NCBI GenBank assembly: GCA_027365835.1
Contig: DAHXLU010000007.1
Coordinates: forward strand, 1-17,216
DNA from: JAJZMA01 sp021850405
Lineage (GTDB): Bacteria; Chloroflexota; Dormibacteria; Aeolococcales; Aeolococcaceae
Direction of reading: 5' to 3'
DNA: 17,216 nucleotides
Shown here in pieces: positions 15,211 through 17,216 of this stretch. Positions within the stretch are counted from its first letter, which is position 1; each line of letters starts with the position of its first letter. The notes beneath the pieces are model-generated. The model was given only the letters and a program-made list of their open reading frames with translations. It searched no databases and was not told the origin of the DNA. A program made the translations under genes and the position numbers.

Positions 15211-15535
15211 CATCCAGGAGTGCAGGCGGCCGAACTCCTGCTGTCGACCCAAGAAGCCGCCCGTCATGGTGCGGCCGGGAAGGACTGCACATCCTTGCCG
15301 GAAATCGGGAGAGGCAAACGCCGGCAGGCAGGCAACCAGACTGGTGGCAATGCGCACGACATGAAAGCCGTCCGGGCCGCCCTCCGGAGTGGCCCTTGTG
15401 ATCTGACTGCTGCTGCAGCCTGACACAGTCCGGAGCTACTGACTGCAAGGGTCAAGACAAGCGGCTTTGCCGCCCTTGCAGTCGCTCCTACCTGTGTCTT
15501 TCCGGCTGCATTATCAGCCCACAGGGAGAACTTTC
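15211..15535. other. Intergenic region between the regulator and ArdC-like gene
   Basis: No gene recognised. The open frames on both strands are Arg/Pro/Cys-rich shadows. The stretch holds a strong inverted repeat at 15441-15483 and the ribosome-binding site (GGGAG) of the next gene. I see no convincing -35/-10 pair. Confidence 0.5.
15441..15483. repeat. 11-bp perfect inverted repeat with nested hairpin
   Basis: GACTGCAAGGG (15441-15451) is repeated in inverse as CCCTTGCAGTC (15473-15483). Inside, GCGGC-TTT-GCCGC (15461-15473) can form a tighter hairpin sharing one base with the outer stem. No T-tract follows on the plus strand. It could terminate the regulator mRNA, control the downstream ArdC-like gene or be a recombination or binding site. 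Confidence 0.7.
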
Positions 15536-16468
15536 ATGGACAGGACAGCACAACTCCTCGATCAGCTCACAGGAGCGGTAGCACAACTTTCCTTAGACGC
15601 TGAGTGGATCAGCTGGCTAAAGGGACAGGCGGTATTCCACCGGTACAGCGTCGGGAATGTCCTCCTGATCCAGGCACAGCGGCCAGAGGCAACACAGGTT
15701 GCCGGGTTCCATGCGTGGCAGAAGCTCGGGCGGCAGCTCCGCAAGGGTGAGCACGGGATAGGGATCCTTGCCCCCATGGTGCGGCGCTCCGCTGATGAGG
15801 CAACCGGAGAAGATACTCGCGCGGTCGTGGGGTTCCGGGCAGCGACAGTCTTTGATGTGGCGCAGACAGACGGGGCCGAGCTGGCCACACCCTGCCACCA
15901 GCTGGAGGGTGAGACCTCACAGGAGCTGGTGCTCTCGCTGGTGCGTGCAATACAGGCCGAAGGCTACTTTGTGGAGAGCGCAGGGCGCGAGGAGATAGGG
16001 TCGGCCAATGGTGATGCCACCCCCTCCCTCAAGAGAGTACGGGTCGCTGCAGATCTCAGCCCTGCCCAGATGTTCAAGACGCTGGCCCATGAGCTGGGAC
16101 ACGTGCTCCTCCATGTGGATGGTGGAGACCAGACCTGCAGGGGGGGGCGCGAGCTGGAGGCGGAGAGTGTCGCATTCATCGTGAGCGCAGCGCATGGAGT
16201 AGACAGCAGCTCCTACAGTTTTGGGTATCTGGCCCAGTGGGCGGGCGGCACGGATGATGCCGTGGCCGGGCTTCGGACCTCGGCAGAGCGGATCGCTGGG
16301 CGGTACGGCGGACCAGGCGGCGGTGGGCGCAGGGTATGCAGCTGGCATGCGGGCGGCGCTGGATCAGTTTGGGGATCTGGAAGCAGAGCGGCGCGGCTAT
16401 CGGCTCACCGTGCTGGCCACCCATCCACCGGTGGAGCTGAGGAAGGAAAAGATCGCCTGACTTGCTGA
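15536..16468 (+). CDS. ArdC-like ssDNA-binding domain / ImmA-IrrE-type zinc metallopeptidase, C-terminus frameshifted
   Basis: The N-terminal region (about 5-85) resembles the ArdC ssDNA-binding domain (DUF1738): WLKGQAVFHRYSVGNVLLI, ATQVAGFHAWQKLGRQLRKG, GIGILAP. It is followed by a zinc metallopeptidase domain with HELGHVLLH (185-193) and the downstream Glu pair in GRELEAESVAF (third ligand about 207-210), then SYSFGYLAQWAGG. Plasmid ArdC is an antirestriction protein, but stand-alone chromosomal members are common and uncharacterised. The ATG at 15536 is preceded by GGGAG with a 7-nt gap; an upstream in-frame start at 15467 has none and lies in the inverted repeat. The last ~55 residues look wrong: after ERIAG the frame turns Gly/Arg-rich, whereas frame +1 continues with a normal-looking tail (GYAAGMRAALDQFGDLEAER) ending at 16460. 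Dropping one G from 16298-16300 joins the two, so this is either a real frameshift or a sequencing error. Confidence 0.8.
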   Translation: MDRTAQLLDQLTGAVAQLSLDAEWISWLKGQAVFHRYSVGNVLLIQAQRPEATQVAGFHAWQKLGRQLRKGEHGIGILAPMVRRSADEATGEDTRAVVGFRAATVFDVAQTDGAELATPCHQLEGETSQELVLSLVRAIQAEGYFVESAGREEIGSANGDATPSLKRVRVAADLSPAQMFKTLAHELGHVLLHVDGGDQTCRGGRELEAESVAFIVSAAHGVDSSSYSFGYLAQWAGGTDDAVAGLRTSAERIAGRYGGPGGGGRRVCSWHAGGAGSVWGSGSRAARLSAHRAGHPSTGGAEEGKDRLTC

Positions 16469-16608
16469 ATGGATTGGCGCGACTATCCAGTCACACGTGT
16501 CGTTTGCGTCACTACCCCTGGCTGGGAAGACCAATTTGACGAATATTGAACCTTTTTGCTGTTTTCTACCACTAATAAGTAGAGGGATATGTTTCTGCCC
16601 TCGGAAGT

Positions 16609-16616
16609 AAGGAGGT
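16609..16616 (+). promoter_or_regulatory. Perfect Shine-Dalgarno of the secreted-protein gene
   Basis: AAGGAGGT is fully complementary to the 16S anti-SD. It lies 11 nt before the ATG at 16628, or 23 nt before the alternative ATG at 16640, so the first start is preferred. Such a strong site is unusual in this window. Confidence 0.8.
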
Positions 16617-16627
16617 AGACAGGATAT

Positions 16628-17216
16628 ATGGATAGGACGATGTGGCCGCGCGTTAACCCTGGTGGAAGGTCCGAAGGAAAGGGAGTTGGACATGTACGAG
16701 CGGTCTCTCTTGTTGGAAGCGTGGGATTAATGGTTTGGTTGTCGCTTGGGACTGGCTCGGCCTTGGCAGCTCCAGGGGTTGCGACGCCGTCTTGTCAAGG
16801 GGACCCATACACGCATACAGCAGCAGCATTGATTGCTTGTGGTGATCAAGTGTTTCCGCTTCAGTCGAAAGTGGCTATGCCCGGTGGGGGTATTGGGTAT
16901 ATATATAAGGTTGATGGCATGACAGTAGAGGAGACCGTACCGCCCCAGGGTTTCAATCCAGTAACCGCCACAGCCAGTGAGTTACAGGTGTATGCATACC
17001 CCCCTCGCCCGCCCCTTGGTCATTACCAGGAGCTGCAGGACTGGAAGGCAAGCGTTACGGGTAGGCATGTCCAGCCCGCATCATCATTTCTAGTCTCTGA
17101 TCCCAATACTCGCTATTCCGGGGGCAATAACGTGAATTGGGCGGGATACTCAGACGGGCGTGGCGCAACTTATTCCTCCGCGAACGCCATTTACAACGAA
17201 CCTATTGTCAGTCAAT
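16628..17216 (+). CDS. Exported protein, probable G1-family (eqolisin-like) peptidase, 3' end beyond window
   Basis: The frame stays open for 196 codons to the right edge. Residues 1-25 are basic (RTMWPRVNPGGRSEGKGVGH), followed by the hydrophobic AVSLVGSVGLMVWLSLG and an Ala-rich ALA-APG site, a good Sec signal peptide with cleavage near residue 48. A ~120-residue prodomain-like stretch follows with two Cys (SCQGDPY, IACGDQ). Then NNVNWAGYSDG and ATYSSANAIYNEPIVS appear; the NWAGY plus aromatic/Ser-rich strand resembles the start of the catalytic domain of G1 glutamic peptidases, many of which are acid-active. The catalytic Gln and Glu lie beyond the window, so the family call is tentative. 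Codons (GTT, GGT, TCT, CTT) are AT-richer than in the operons to the left, which fits recent acquisition or a different expression class. Confidence 0.6.
   Translation, partial: MDRTMWPRVNPGGRSEGKGVGHVRAVSLVGSVGLMVWLSLGTGSALAAPGVATPSCQGDPYTHTAAALIACGDQVFPLQSKVAMPGGGIGYIYKVDGMTVEETVPPQGFNPVTATASELQVYAYPPRPPLGHYQELQDWKASVTGRHVQPASSFLVSDPNTRYSGGNNVNWAGYSDGRGATYSSANAIYNEPIVSQ

Noticed and set aside
15058..15426. 122-codon minus-strand frame downstream of the regulator
   Set aside because: Overlaps the 3' end of the regulator, has no recognisable family and no SD; treated as a shadow frame.
15467..15535. Upstream in-frame start of the ArdC-like gene
   Set aside because: Lies within the inverted repeat and has no ribosome-binding site, whereas the ATG at 15536 has GGGAG at good spacing.

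Overview
This is a GC-rich bacterial chromosome segment dominated by a conserved translation and RNA-processing operon. Gene order (rimP-nusA-ylxR-infB-rbfA-nrnA-truB-ribF), a short IF2, heavy use of GTG/TTG starts, SD-less genes with a -10 box right before the start codon, a PucR-type regulator with an RsbRD-like N-terminus, a stand-alone ArdC/ImmA-like protein and a probable secreted G1-type peptidase suggest a terrabacterial lineage such as Chloroflexota (Ktedonobacteria-like) or Dormibacterota. This placement is inference; no rRNA or other phylogenetic marker was used to test it.

Layout. (1) 1-126: last 41 codons of a gene running in from the left, probably a transposase tail at an IS edge. 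(2) 184-1974, minus: COG0701-type permease fused to two C-terminal YHS metal-binding domains, with a His-containing cytosolic loop. (3) 1975-2312: intergenic, one imperfect hairpin, no gene recognised. (4) 2313-3596, plus: GT87/DUF2029-like membrane glycosyltransferase with a (GGAAGA)4 microsatellite. (5) 3821-10713, plus: rimP, nusA, ylxR, infB, rbfA, nrnA, truB and ribF, mostly joined by 4-nt stop/start overlaps on non-AUG codons. (6) 10801-12905, minus: acylphosphatase, class I/II aminotransferase and FAH-family hydrolase, read from a probable leaderless promoter. (7) 12999-13793, minus: a ferritin-like diiron protein resembling acyl-ACP desaturases, divergent from (8) 13861-15210, plus: a PucR/CdaR-type regulator. 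(9) 15211-15535: intergenic with a strong 11-bp inverted repeat. (10) 15536-16468, plus: ArdC-like ssDNA-binding domain plus HELGH metallopeptidase, with a probable C-terminal frameshift. (11) 16628 to the right edge, plus: exported protein, probably the start of a G1 (eqolisin-like) peptidase, with AT-richer codon use and a perfect Shine-Dalgarno.

How the genes work together. Region 5 builds and runs translation: 30S maturation (RimP, RbfA), transcription elongation and antitermination (NusA), initiation (IF2), tRNA Psi55 (TruB), RNA-fragment recycling (NrnA) and FMN/FAD synthesis (RibF). The flanks are accessory. The most interesting parts are the permease-YHS-YHS fusion, the divergent regulator/diiron pair with facing TATACT boxes, the frameshifted ArdC-like gene, and the unusual start-site architecture (leaderless promoters and a possible AUA start for infB). 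I did not see a CRISPR array, tRNA, rRNA or a clear multi-gene defence system.
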